Assembly: GCA_902594855.1 (NCBI GenBank)
Contig: CACJNS010000003.1
Location: 1 to 64,000, forward strand
Length of the DNA: 64,000 nt
Source of the DNA: an uncultured SAR86 cluster bacterium
GTDB taxonomy: Bacteria; Pseudomonadota; Gammaproteobacteria; Magnimaribacterales; AG-339-G14
Direction of reading: 5' to 3'
The notes below the pieces were generated by a model, which was not told where the DNA came from, did no database searches, and saw only the letters and a list, made by a program, of their open reading frames with translations. Position numbers and translations under genes: made by a program. Positions 18,301-26,856 of this stretch are shown piece after piece. Position 1 is the first letter of the stretch; the number at the start of each line of letters is the position of its first letter.

Positions 18301-18436
18301 GTATGTCTTGAAGACTTTGCTCTTGTCTTTGCGCAGTTACCGTAACTTCTTCAAGACCACTGTCTTGTGAAAAAGCAATACCAGTAAATACTAACGTCAG
18401 GACAAGAAACGACGAAGATAAATTTTTTATACTCAT
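15293..18436 (-). CDS. TonB-dependent receptor 2
   Basis: 1047-residue outer-membrane receptor with a signal peptide (about 1-23, cleavage near AFS-QD), TonB-box-like GLEEVTVTAQ, a plug (IRGPAGTLFGQNSVGGALNF) and a barrel ending in RYGVRAGYNF. It is paralogous to receptor 1 along its length, including the loop WCDRDPSLVVGCT, with many differences in the external loops. Codon use is slightly less AT-rich than in neighbouring small genes. It is transcribed from its own upstream region and ends with a hairpin terminator. The esterase signal-peptide frame overlaps its last codons. Confidence 0.9.
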   Translation of the reverse strand: MSIKNLSSSFLVLTLVFTGIAFSQDSGLEEVTVTAQRQEQSLQDIPLAVSALSEDDLFEQQIEGASDLQLTVPSLRFGSDQFSGGGGFEIRGVTNLAVSATADAGVATHINDLAVGSTTLQDGNFFDMQRIEIIRGPAGTLFGQNSVGGALNFITAKGDTSGFYGNVKADVGDYGRLGTTAVFNIPLDERVALRIATNTLVQDGLIENTYKGSGGFQNTDNRNQSAYRATLTVEATDNTTINLVHQGSLEDSNRNLFAGVWCDRDPSLVVGCTPTLVENQKFELTHPMGTFVENLLVAMGVLDFTPVTDMSGAPQEFWKVNQRGAPLYQVDEYLTQLIIEHQINDDLSLSAAASRKDRKFLRQSSYASPTLQALRFKDTAASPGGLVVMSGYSPGRDGGFASNPAGCDDVTAGLYGAYGGCVLDTINYPTGFDHSNALSNTDSVELKISSDYDGNHNFLVGLNYTDTFSDNHYDVGATGLDALAYKPPALYVGATNAALGIQLYPSLYRTDSLNTITSSSVFGEYYFQAREDLRLTFGLRYNEDYKESLSRQAFVNVAGYAPGQVTDGAAAAIVAELPSSPQTDPLIAGMAQTVAGQQAGLLPAGAAAALWESVFCPANGGFCALAGSIPDYGEVYRDVTGFDPEMEFSSTTGRFVVDYFINDDSMMYASISKGFKGGGINPAVDPVLFPNVPLAFPETNVWNVEIGFKNEFPDAGVRFNAAVYASQFDGYHVTKVIKKTSLNEGVDVDIMGAEFDLLYVPPSVPGLSVNASLSFTQSTIADGESALDPHNHDLQLTGGGKDWHLMKDVESEFFIIKKAALAAITNSWLTESATGGAATTPLDGIVAVSQGTVSTEDLMAGLIPAEFHGDRTLGQSTPVSYLVPALGLTPAEGHLPSLADRSALDTMAQLHGFNLNPAAPDIQDGLNSDLSGNQLVHPDVMANVGIGYELDTGPVMVNFRLDYYYQGSRYVRIFNLPSDKLEPWNELSAQITVTPSDKAWFVSFYGQNITDEENIDFMALGSSAVGNTRGIIARERARYGVRAGYNF

Positions 18437-18481
18437 AACATTCCCCTTTTTTGTTTTGAGTTAAACATCCATGTATAAATA

Positions 18482-18506
18482 ACCTAAAAAACTCCTTTTT
18501 TTAGGT
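18482..18506 (-). promoter_or_regulatory. Leader hairpin before TonB receptor 2
   Basis: ACCTAAAAAA (18482-18491) and TTTTTTAGGT (18497-18506) form a perfect 10-bp stem with a 5-base loop. On the transcribed strand the loop reads AGGAG, a Shine-Dalgarno-like sequence. It lies about 45 bases upstream of the receptor ATG, after the block shared with receptor 1; receptor 1 lacks this hairpin. Confidence 0.4.
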
Positions 18507-18515
18507 ATTTAACCT

Positions 18516-18582
18516 CTAATCTATCTTAAATTTAGCAAAAATTAAACGATTTTATTTATTTTTGAAATTTAGCTATTCTATA
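18516..18582 (-). promoter_or_regulatory. Upstream block shared with TonB receptor 1
   Basis: Counterpart of 13474-13534 (see that entry). Conserved non-coding sequence at the same relative place upstream of a paralogous gene suggests a retained promoter or regulator site. Confidence 0.5.
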
Positions 18583-18583
18583 A

Positions 18584-18618
18584 AAAAAGCCCCTTTATGT
18601 ATAAAAGGGGCTTTCTTA
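18584..18618 (-). terminator. Rho-independent terminator of TonB receptor 3
   Basis: AAAGCCCCTTT (18586-18596) pairs perfectly over 11 bases with AAAGGGGCTTT (18604-18614), loop ATGTATA. It is located 19 bases downstream of the receptor 3 stop, with a T-run on the transcribed strand. Confidence 0.85.
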
Positions 18619-18632
18619 ATATAAATATAATT

Positions 18633-21600
18633 TTAGAATCTATATCTGTACTCTATCCCAGTTACTCTTGGGTCTCTTAAGAAGTAACTTTGGAAGTTTC
18701 CTGTCACATCAGTAGAGTTATATTTCCAAGTAATATTATCTTCATCGAGAGCATTTCTTGAGAAAAATCTGAAATACCATTGGTTTTCAATGTCTCCAAC
18801 AGTTAAACCAATATTAAGTTCATCCCAAGCATCAACTTTTCCGTAAAGATCATTATTGAATTCATTTACATACATATCACTTTGATAGTAGTAATAAATG
18901 TTTGGAACTACAGAAATACCGTTGCCTACCTCAAAGTTATAAGAAAGACCTAGAGAAGTAGTTAATTCAGGAGTGTTAGGAAGTCTATTGCCATCAATAC
19001 TTTGTTTAACTCCAGTCGTAGTAGGTATTCCAAGAGCTGATAATGCTACCCTGGACATGTAGATCGGATGACCATCAGCTTGAGTAGTTCCGGGAACCGG
19101 CAACCAAGCATCCAAACTAGCTAAGACTGCTTGCGCAGCGTTTACAAGATCTTTATCAGCGATAAATGTATTTGCAACACAACCTTCACCTTCGTAAAAC
19201 AAATCGATGCATTTGTAGACAGTATTTTTAGCATCAAAATATTTGGTGCCTTCGGCAGCAATATTAAATGGATCAATCGTTAACGCATCATCCATGATCT
19301 TAGTTTTGATATATGCAAACATAAAATCTAATCTTAAATTAGGAGCGGAGGCTGGAACGTAATCCATTTCAATTTCAGCACCGTAATTTTCTGAATCGAT
19401 ATTAAAGTTAAAAGTTGTAGTAGCTAGAATTCTTGATATTTGCATATCGGTATATTTGTTATAGAACAAAGAAGTGTTAAGTCTCATTTGTCCACCAAGC
19501 AAAATTGACTTGATACCAATCTCGTACGAATCAACTTTCTCTTCAACTGTGTTAGCAGGAATCAATCCTTTTTCATAAATCCTAGGATTAATCGGAGGAT
19601 TAATACCAGCTGGTTTTGTACCTCTTGAATAAGATGCATACAGAAGAGAATCATCACCGAATGCGTAATCAACGATTAATCTTCCTGCGGTAGTTGTGTA
19701 ATCAAGTTTATTTTTTTGATACGACTCCCATCCAGGCTTATTGTAATCTTCACTTCTGTCGTAAAGCGCTGGAACTAAGTCTTTTACTGACATGAAATAA
19801 GTTGCATAAGCTGTTCCGGTAGCAAGAGCTTGTTGTTGAGGATCAGCAATTTGGCCAGCAGCAGCAATACCACCAGCTAATGCTGCTGAAGCAGCATTTA
19901 CTTGCGCAGACACTCCATATAGATCCACTGTTTCCTGCTCGCCTACCCCACAACCGTTACTTGCTTGACCAGTTAATATTTGACCGATGACTGCTTGATC
20001 TGGAGCTTGTCCAAATGCGCCGGCAATGCCTTCAAAACAATTATACAAATCACCGTCCACCAATAACCAAGGAACCCCAGCAAATGCTCCAACATTTCTT
20101 GCTTGTCCGTAGGTAGTGGTAACGATGTCATTAATTTTCTTTTCTTCACCGTAACGTAATCCAAGAGTAATTCTTAAGTTATCTTGAACGTCGAAATAAA
20201 GCTCTCCAAATAAACCGCTTGCTTCTAGTGCATACTCATTTGTATTACCAAATGTGGTTGGTACAAAGAATTGAGCATCCCCTAACAATGTTAGAGGCGA
20301 AGAAGTAGTTAAGTAACTGTCGTCTTCGTAATGACCGTAATGATTTATACCCACGATGTAGTTAAAAATTCCGTCTAAATCAGAACTGTATTTAAGCTCT
20401 AAATACTCGGTAAGTTGTTCGTTACTGGATCCATCAATGAAAGAATTTCTGTTGGTAGTTTGTAAAACGTATTTACCTGATTGACCGCTTAATCTTTCTG
20501 CTTGAGTTGGTCCTTTTATTCCACACTGATCGGCTACACAATGATCCAACATGTCTACACTTATAAGGCCTCCAACGTAAGTGAGAGGATCATCAGATAC
20601 TTTCACTCCGAGCAAAGGTTCAACAGCCAGAGTTGTATCCATTCTTGTGTAAGAAGAAGACTCTCTATTCATCATATTTAGAGATAACCTTCCTTTATCA
20701 AGGTCGTGGGAAATAGTTAATTGATGAGTTCCAGATTGGCGATCAAAAATTGGAACAAAATCACTGTGCGTTTGTCGCAAAGTCATATTGTCAGGCCTTG
20801 GGGCATCGTTTAATCCAAAAGCTGTATAAGTTGCCGTATTGGCTCCTAATGGAGCAGATTCTAAAAAGACCGCAGCTAGAATTCCGTTGTAAGTAGCAGC
20901 AGGATTGGCTATTCCAATACCCTCTCCATCCAAAGTACAACCTCTAGCAATGTTAGCGCTTGGCGTACAAACGTAATTAGTTCTCAAAGTTCTGGTGCTT
21001 TCTTCTTCGTGTTCTTGATACATGTAGTCGATCACAGTGTTTCCTGTGTCGTATCGTAAAGAAATTCTTCCTACGTAATGTTCTCTTCCATCAAAGGTGC
21101 CGCCTACAGGAGTGTATAAATTTTCGGTAAATCCATCCCTCTCAGTTTGAGTATAAGCAGCTCTAACTGCAAAATTATCATCTAAAGGAATGTTTACGGC
21201 ACCTTCAAAAACCTGAAGATCGTACTCTCCAGTTGTAAAGCCTGCATAGCCTTCAACGCCAGAGTCTACGGAAGGTCGCTTAGTAACAAGATTAACTAGT
21301 CCTGCAGTAGTCCCTCTTCCAAATAATGTTCCTTGAGGTCCTCTAAGTACTTCCACTCTGTCCATATCAAACATAGTTGCTACGTTGGTATTTTCTCCCC
21401 AAGGAGATTCATTTATATGTGTTGTCACTGATTGATCAAAAGAAATTCCTGTGGCAAGTCTTCCAATACCTCTGATAGACACCGAGCTACCACCGAAGTT
21501 AGTCTCTGAATAACTGAGGTTAGGAACATTAAGTTGCAAATCTGTAAATCTCACTGCCTGCCTTAAAGCTAAGTCATTAGCAGATAAAGCTGAGACAGCA

Positions 21601-21743
21601 ATAGGAACATCTTGAAGAGATTTTTCTGTTTTTTGAGCGGTTACAATTATCTCCTCGAGCGTATAATCTTCATTGTCAGATTGAGCAAAAAAGTTTGAGG
21701 AAAATAAGAATAAAGCAATTAAGAGGTGATGGAAAAATTTCAT
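18633..21743 (-). CDS. TonB-dependent receptor 3
   Basis: 1036-residue outer-membrane receptor: signal peptide (about 1-20), TonB-box-like LEEIIVTAQKTEKSLQ, plug with LRGPQGTLFGRGTTAGLVNL, and a barrel ending in GIEYRYRF. It is related to receptors 1 and 2 but more distant. It retains a two-cysteine loop at the same place (NYVCTPSANIARGCT), which may be a disulfide-closed external loop. It is divergent from the oligopeptidase B gene (94 bases between starts), whose promoter region it shares. The substrate is not readable; the peptidase neighbour fits a peptide but is weak evidence. Confidence 0.9.
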   Translation of the reverse strand: MKFFHHLLIALFLFSSNFFAQSDNEDYTLEEIIVTAQKTEKSLQDVPIAVSALSANDLALRQAVRFTDLQLNVPNLSYSETNFGGSSVSIRGIGRLATGISFDQSVTTHINESPWGENTNVATMFDMDRVEVLRGPQGTLFGRGTTAGLVNLVTKRPSVDSGVEGYAGFTTGEYDLQVFEGAVNIPLDDNFAVRAAYTQTERDGFTENLYTPVGGTFDGREHYVGRISLRYDTGNTVIDYMYQEHEEESTRTLRTNYVCTPSANIARGCTLDGEGIGIANPAATYNGILAAVFLESAPLGANTATYTAFGLNDAPRPDNMTLRQTHSDFVPIFDRQSGTHQLTISHDLDKGRLSLNMMNRESSSYTRMDTTLAVEPLLGVKVSDDPLTYVGGLISVDMLDHCVADQCGIKGPTQAERLSGQSGKYVLQTTNRNSFIDGSSNEQLTEYLELKYSSDLDGIFNYIVGINHYGHYEDDSYLTTSSPLTLLGDAQFFVPTTFGNTNEYALEASGLFGELYFDVQDNLRITLGLRYGEEKKINDIVTTTYGQARNVGAFAGVPWLLVDGDLYNCFEGIAGAFGQAPDQAVIGQILTGQASNGCGVGEQETVDLYGVSAQVNAASAALAGGIAAAGQIADPQQQALATGTAYATYFMSVKDLVPALYDRSEDYNKPGWESYQKNKLDYTTTAGRLIVDYAFGDDSLLYASYSRGTKPAGINPPINPRIYEKGLIPANTVEEKVDSYEIGIKSILLGGQMRLNTSLFYNKYTDMQISRILATTTFNFNIDSENYGAEIEMDYVPASAPNLRLDFMFAYIKTKIMDDALTIDPFNIAAEGTKYFDAKNTVYKCIDLFYEGEGCVANTFIADKDLVNAAQAVLASLDAWLPVPGTTQADGHPIYMSRVALSALGIPTTTGVKQSIDGNRLPNTPELTTSLGLSYNFEVGNGISVVPNIYYYYQSDMYVNEFNNDLYGKVDAWDELNIGLTVGDIENQWYFRFFSRNALDEDNITWKYNSTDVTGNFQSYFLRDPRVTGIEYRYRF

Positions 21744-21837
21744 ATAGAGCTCCTAAGAAAGTGAAAGTTTTTTTAAAATAATCATCCTTAATGGTTGCGA
21801 ATTATAAAGATCAAAGAATAAAAAACAATTAAATATT

Positions 21838-23877
21838 ATGAAGGCATTACCTAAAGCTAAAAAAGTCAAGAAGGTTTTAAAAAAACATAACGACTCAAGA
21901 ATTGATAACTATTATTGGCTCAGAGATGACACTAGAAAAAGTAAGACAGTTCTCGAATATTTAAAAACTGAGCGTGCTTACCATGATGATTGGATCAAAA
22001 CCCAATCAAGTATTTCTAAAAATTACTTCAAAAAACTAAATGGCTACATTCCTGCTAAAGATGAGTCTTTAAAGATAAAAAGAAATGGATTTTTTTATTT
22101 TTCGGAATCCCTAAAAAAAAATGATTATAGAAAATACTATCGATCAAAGAAAAAGAATTCAAAGAAAGAATTGATTTTAGATATCAATAAATTAGCTAAA
22201 AATAAAAAATTCTATCAAGTTTCAGGAGTCTCGCCATCCGAAGATAATCAATTATTGGCATACGCTGAAGATATAAATGGGCGCAGAGAATACACAATCA
22301 AAGTTAAAGATATAAAAACAGGAGAAAACCTATCAGATAAAATTTCCGGAACGGACGGACAATTTATATGGTCTAAAAACTCAAAGAATATTATTTACAT
22401 TAAAAGAGATGAAACGACATTAACGAGTAATCAAGTCTTTCTTCATACAATTGGAACCTCTCAGAAAAATGACATACTTTTATTTGAAGAAACCGACCCA
22501 CAATTTCATTGCAGTTTAGGAGTTTCAAGAGATAAAAATTATGGGTTTATTTACTCCAGCCAGACTAATGCAAATGAAGTTCAATTCTTCTCATTAAATA
22601 ATCCAACCAAATTGAAATTAATTCTTAAGAGAAAGAAAAAACATAAATATTACGTAGATATTTTTAATAATACATTTTATGTCATGACAAACATGGACGG
22701 TCAGGACAACTTTTCTCTCAAATATTCTGATTTATCCGTTTGTCATCAATTTAAAAAATGGAAAACAGTTCTTAAAGAAAGTAAAAAAAGATATTTATTG
22801 GATTTCGAAATATTTAAAAATCATATTCTTCTTGATGTAAGAGAAAACGGTCTTCCTCAGATATTAAAAATTAATACCAAAAACAGGACTCATGAATACA
22901 TTAAATTTGATGAGCCGTGTTATGACGTTTCTCTAGCAGGCAATCATGATCCAAAAGCTGATTATTTTTGTTTTGCGTATTCATCGCTCAATAAACCAGA
23001 GACTGTTTATAAGGAGTCTTTAATTTCTGGTAAAAGGTCCGTTATTTGGAAATCAAAAATTAAATGCGAGACAAAAAGCTTAAAAGTCGAAAGGCTTTCA
23101 TTAAAATCTAGAGATAACATAAAAATACCAGCGTCTCTTGTTTACAAGGATAACGGGACCCCTTTACATAAAAAACCCATACTCTTTTACGGATACGGTT
23201 CTTACGGCCATATTATTGATGCAAATTTCCGTTCCAGTATTGTGCCCTTATTAGAAGAAAACTTTATATTTGTTTTGGCGCATATTCGTGGCGGATCAGA
23301 AATGGGTAAACATTGGTATGAGAACGGACGCATGTACAAGAAGAAAAATACCTTTTATGACTTTATCGATGTAACTCAAGGATGTTTGAAAAAGGGTTTT
23401 GGAGATAAAGATAATGTTTTCGCTATGGGAGGAAGTGCCGGTGGTTTATTAATGGGTGCTATAGCAAACGAAGCACCGGAACTATATAAAGGTATTTTAG
23501 CTGCGGTCCCTTTCATGGATGTTGTGACAACTATGCTTGATGAATCTATTCCATTAACAACTTTCGAATACGATGAATGGGGCAATCCAAATAATAAAAA
23601 AGATTACGACTATATGAAGAGTTATTCACCCTACGATAATTTATCCAATCTTCCATATCCGAATATTCTGGTGACTTCTTCGCTATTCGATTCACAAGTT
23701 CAATACTACGAGCCTGCGAAATACGTTGCTAAATTAAGAGATCTTTCAACTTCAAATAACAAAGTTCTCTTTAGAATAAACTTAATTGGCGGTCATGGAG
23801 GCTTAAGCGGAAAGACAGCAGTATTAAAGGAGACTTCGGAAGATTTTACCTTCTTTATAAGCTTAGTGGATTCCTAA
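21838..23877 (+). CDS. ptrB: Oligopeptidase B-like S9A serine peptidase
   Basis: 679 residues, the family's usual length. An N-terminal seven-bladed propeller (about 60-400, beginning after NYYWLRDDTR) is followed by an alpha/beta hydrolase domain (about 410-679). The triad is visible: Ser in GGSAGG, Asp in SSLFDSQVQY and His in GGHGG. RGGSEMGKHWYENGR is also typical of the oligopeptidase B/prolyl oligopeptidase family. No signal peptide is seen, so it is probably cytoplasmic, cutting short peptides, classically after Arg or Lys. The C-terminal 15 bases overlap the convergent oxidase gene. The sequence is unusually lysine-rich in the propeller. Confidence 0.88.
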   Translation: MKALPKAKKVKKVLKKHNDSRIDNYYWLRDDTRKSKTVLEYLKTERAYHDDWIKTQSSISKNYFKKLNGYIPAKDESLKIKRNGFFYFSESLKKNDYRKYYRSKKKNSKKELILDINKLAKNKKFYQVSGVSPSEDNQLLAYAEDINGRREYTIKVKDIKTGENLSDKISGTDGQFIWSKNSKNIIYIKRDETTLTSNQVFLHTIGTSQKNDILLFEETDPQFHCSLGVSRDKNYGFIYSSQTNANEVQFFSLNNPTKLKLILKRKKKHKYYVDIFNNTFYVMTNMDGQDNFSLKYSDLSVCHQFKKWKTVLKESKKRYLLDFEIFKNHILLDVRENGLPQILKINTKNRTHEYIKFDEPCYDVSLAGNHDPKADYFCFAYSSLNKPETVYKESLISGKRSVIWKSKIKCETKSLKVERLSLKSRDNIKIPASLVYKDNGTPLHKKPILFYGYGSYGHIIDANFRSSIVPLLEENFIFVLAHIRGGSEMGKHWYENGRMYKKKNTFYDFIDVTQGCLKKGFGDKDNVFAMGGSAGGLLMGAIANEAPELYKGILAAVPFMDVVTTMLDESIPLTTFEYDEWGNPNNKKDYDYMKSYSPYDNLSNLPYPNILVTSSLFDSQVQYYEPAKYVAKLRDLSTSNNKVLFRINLIGGHGGLSGKTAVLKETSEDFTFFISLVDS

Positions 23878-24954
23878 TTTGCTAATTACCTCATCAGCGA
23901 TTGATAGAGAACTGGTTAAACCTGGACTATCGATACCTTGTAAATGAATCAAATTTTCAAGTCCGTGATCACTTGCATTAAGAATTTCAAAATCCTGACT
24001 ACCCTCGCCTTCAGCTACTGTCTTGGATCGGATTCCTGTGTAATCTGGTGTTAAACAAGAGGGATCAAAATTTATCCAATAAGATTTAATTGAATTACAA
24101 AACTCATCCAAAGTATTTTCATCAAAAGAATACTCGATGGAATCCACCCATTTTGCATTTGGTCCAAAGCGAAGATTATTTTCAATATCCATTCCAGCAT
24201 GGATACCGTGTCCATTTGAATTAGGAAGCGGATAGATTAGGTGCTTAAAAGGATTTTTCTTTTTATAAAGATAGTAATGACCTTTTGCATACATCACTGT
24301 TTTAATTTTTGGTAAGTTTATTTCTTCGATTCTATTGGCGACGTCTTCGGTATGAAGACCCGAGGCATTAACCAAATATTTACATTGAATTTTATCGCTT
24401 GAATTAAGGGTTAATTCAAAATGTCCATTAACTTTTTTGGCATGTTTTAACTCGGAGGCTAAAACTACATATCCTGTTTTTTTTATGTCCTCCTCTAAGG
24501 CGCTCAAATATTCTGGCACACTTATTATTCCAGACTCGCTTGAAAAAATTGCTCTTTCACACTTTATCTCATCTTCAAGAACTTTAACCTTTTCTTTTGA
24601 GAGCATTTTTAATGGAACTCCATTGGAATTTCCATTTTTATATAATGACTCAAGCTGATCTAGCTGGTTTTTTTCAGTCGCTACTATAAGCTTCCCAGTT
24701 TTTTTAAACGGAATATTTTTTGTAGCTACATATTGATAAAGCTTTTGTCTGCCGTCACAACATACTTTAGCTTTAAGAGATTTTGGCGAGTAATACAGAC
24801 CAGCATGGATAACGCCAGAATTTCTTGTACTAGCACCTTCGCCTATTCTATTTTCTTTCTCAATGACAGCTACTTCAATGCCTTTATCTGCTAAGGATTT
24901 TCCAACAGCTAAACCAACGACTCCAGCGCCGATAACAACAGCCTCTATTTTTAT
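23863..24954 (-). CDS. FAD-dependent 2-hydroxyacid oxidase (LhgO/DAO family), ATA start
   Basis: The track starts at an internal Met (24606), but 116 more codons of typical sequence precede it: KIEAVVIGAGVVGLAVGKSL (FAD Rossmann motif), GASTRNSGVIHAGLYY (family FAD-contact motif) and KTGKLIVAT. No ATG, GTG or TTG exists in this frame upstream. The ATA at 24954-24952 places the initiator exactly eight residues before GxGxxG and seven bases after AGGGAG, one base past the stop of the symporter gene. The product is then 363 residues. L-2-hydroxyglutarate oxidase-like activity fits best. It is the third gene of a grx-symporter-oxidase operon. Confidence 0.75.
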   Translation of the reverse strand: MKIEAVVIGAGVVGLAVGKSLADKGIEVAVIEKENRIGEGASTRNSGVIHAGLYYSPKSLKAKVCCDGRQKLYQYVATKNIPFKKTGKLIVATEKNQLDQLESLYKNGNSNGVPLKMLSKEKVKVLEDEIKCERAIFSSESGIISVPEYLSALEEDIKKTGYVVLASELKHAKKVNGHFELTLNSSDKIQCKYLVNASGLHTEDVANRIEEINLPKIKTVMYAKGHYYLYKKKNPFKHLIYPLPNSNGHGIHAGMDIENNLRFGPNAKWVDSIEYSFDENTLDEFCNSIKSYWINFDPSCLTPDYTGIRSKTVAEGEGSQDFEILNASDHGLENLIHLQGIDSPGLTSSLSIADEVISKLGIH

Positions 24955-24955
24955 C

Positions 24956-26599
24956 TCAATTCTCCCTTTCTTGAGTGTAATTATCTTGAAGAGTTCTCAT
25001 TTCTTTAGAAAGAAGAAAAATGGCAATTAGGTTTGGTAACGCAGCCGCAGCTACAGTTATCAGCGCAAAATTCCATATGATTTCTGTATCAATCCAACCT
25101 GTACCAACAATAAAAAAAGCTGACATATAGACGATCCTATAAAGAAAAACGTATTTTTTACCGAACAAATAAATTGTGCATCGATCTCCGTAGTAAGACC
25201 ATGACACCACCGTGCTGAACGCAAACAACAAAAGACCTAAAGTGACAATGTATTCCCCATAATCGCCAAAAAAACCTTTATTAAATGCTTTACTGGTCAG
25301 CACAGCAGATTTAACTAAAGATTTTCCAAAGATATCCACATTAGATGAAACTAGGCCATCCTTTACAATAATTTCACCGTTAAATGGATTTTCATTTTCG
25401 TAGATAAGGATATCTTCTGCGAACGATCTGTTGTTTATAAAAGTATAATTACCCTCAACCCTTCCTGACTTAATATTTATTTCTCCTGAATGAAGGTTGA
25501 TGGAATTATTATTTCCTTGAAAGAAATCTATTAGTTCTTCCGAGTCAGTTTCATCAAAACTTCCCTCTAGAATAAAAAAAGTTGTTCTTTCGAATTTGTT
25601 TTCATATTTTTCTATCCATGCGCCTGAAGAAAGGATAACCAGCCCGGTGAGAGTACAGATTACAATTGTGTCAATAAAAGGCTCAAGTATAGATACAAAA
25701 CCTTCCTCAATAGATTCTTTCGTTTTTGAAGTAGCATGTGCAATAGGCGCTGAACCTTGTCCCGCCTCGTTTGAATATAGTCCTCTCGCAACTCCATAAT
25801 TGAAAGCAGTCGCTATGCTTGCACCTAAAAATCCACCAACTACCGAAGTTCCGGTAAAGATATCGCTAAATATCATTTGAAAAGTAGGAAGGATATTTTC
25901 ATAGTTGTAAAAAATCACGCTCAGTGCACCAATAAAATAAATTGCAGCCATTGTCGGTACAATGGAAGCGGCAACCGAGGCTATTCTTTTTAGACCTCCA
26001 ATTATTACGAGTCCAACTAAGATAGTCATGACAATAGACGTCGTAAGATTGGGTATGGAAAAACTGGAAAATAACGTACTGCTGATATTGTCTATTTGGG
26101 GCATCATCCCTGAGCCAAATGTAGTAACTAATAAACAAAACGCAAAGATAATTCCCAACCATTTAGACTTTAAGCCATTTTGCATGTAATACATCGGTCC
26201 GCCAGCAATAGATCCGTCATCTAACGAGATCCTGTATTTGTGGGCTAAAGATACTTCGACATATTTAGTTGTCATTCCCAGGAATGCAGTAATCCACATC
26301 CAAAAAAGTGCCGCAGGTCCACCGATAAAGATTGCCATTGCCACTCCTCCAATATTTCCGGTTCCAACTGTGCCGGATAAAGCAGTGCTTAAAGCTTGGA
26401 AAGGTGTGGTTTCTCCTTTGTTATCTTTATATTTATTTCCAGAAAAAAGAATTTTCCAAGCTCTGTTAAAAAAAATTATTTGTGGGAATTTAAGATAGAT
26501 AGTAAAAAAAATACCTGTTCCCAAAAGTAAAGCTGGAAACCACGGAGAGCTACCAAAGTAACTATCTATCAGCAGAATTGCTGAATTTATCGAATCCAC
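24956..26599 (-). CDS. Alanine/glycine:sodium symporter (AGCS family) with a large insertion
   Basis: 547-residue inner-membrane transporter. AGCS signatures are clear: ALSGTVGTGNIGGVAMAIFIGGPAALFWMW near 70-105, GAS IATAFNYGVARGLYSNEAGQGSAPIAHA near 255-290 and LFAFSTVVSWSYYGDR near 465. Members are normally about 450 residues. The extra ~100 residues lie between SGAWI and VLTSKAF, are acidic and strand-rich (GEINIKSGRVEGNYTF), and probably form an external domain. It imports small amino acids with Na+. The gene starts 2 bases after the glutaredoxin stop and is followed after 1 base by the oxidase. Confidence 0.88.
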   Translation of the reverse strand: MDSINSAILLIDSYFGSSPWFPALLLGTGIFFTIYLKFPQIIFFNRAWKILFSGNKYKDNKGETTPFQALSTALSGTVGTGNIGGVAMAIFIGGPAALFWMWITAFLGMTTKYVEVSLAHKYRISLDDGSIAGGPMYYMQNGLKSKWLGIIFAFCLLVTTFGSGMMPQIDNISSTLFSSFSIPNLTTSIVMTILVGLVIIGGLKRIASVAASIVPTMAAIYFIGALSVIFYNYENILPTFQMIFSDIFTGTSVVGGFLGASIATAFNYGVARGLYSNEAGQGSAPIAHATSKTKESIEEGFVSILEPFIDTIVICTLTGLVILSSGAWIEKYENKFERTTFFILEGSFDETDSEELIDFFQGNNNSINLHSGEINIKSGRVEGNYTFINNRSFAEDILIYENENPFNGEIIVKDGLVSSNVDIFGKSLVKSAVLTSKAFNKGFFGDYGEYIVTLGLLLFAFSTVVSWSYYGDRCTIYLFGKKYVFLYRIVYMSAFFIVGTGWIDTEIIWNFALITVAAAALPNLIAIFLLSKEMRTLQDNYTQEREN

Positions 26600-26601
26600 T
26601 G

Positions 26602-26832
26602 CTAAATAGATTTAGTCTGGACGTATTGATTAAATTCTTGATAGCCGCCAACTAACTCTCCATCAACAATAATTTGAGGAAAGGTTCTGGCGTTTGGAAA
26701 TTTTTCTGTGAATTCTTCTCGATTGAAATCTTCATCAAGCATGTATTTTTTAAATTCTAAATCCTTTGTTTCGCATATTTGAACGGCTGCATCGCAGAAT
26801 GGGCATTGTGGTTTTGACCAAATTTCTATCAT
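26602..26832 (-). CDS. Glutaredoxin (GrxC-like, CPFC)
   Basis: 76 residues with a single thioredoxin-fold domain. Dithiol active site CPFC at about 11-14, the cis-Pro loop TFPQI and the glutathione-contact GG in LVGGYQEF. It reduces disulfides or glutathionylated proteins in the cytoplasm using glutathione. First gene of a tight operon with the AGCS symporter (2-base gap). It is divergent from the membrane-protein gene at 26857 with 24 bases between starts. Confidence 0.88.
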   Translation of the reverse strand: MIEIWSKPQCPFCDAAVQICETKDLEFKKYMLDEDFNREEFTEKFPNARTFPQIIVDGELVGGYQEFNQYVQTKSI

Positions 26833-26856
26833 AATGTCTCCTACATTTATTTTTCT

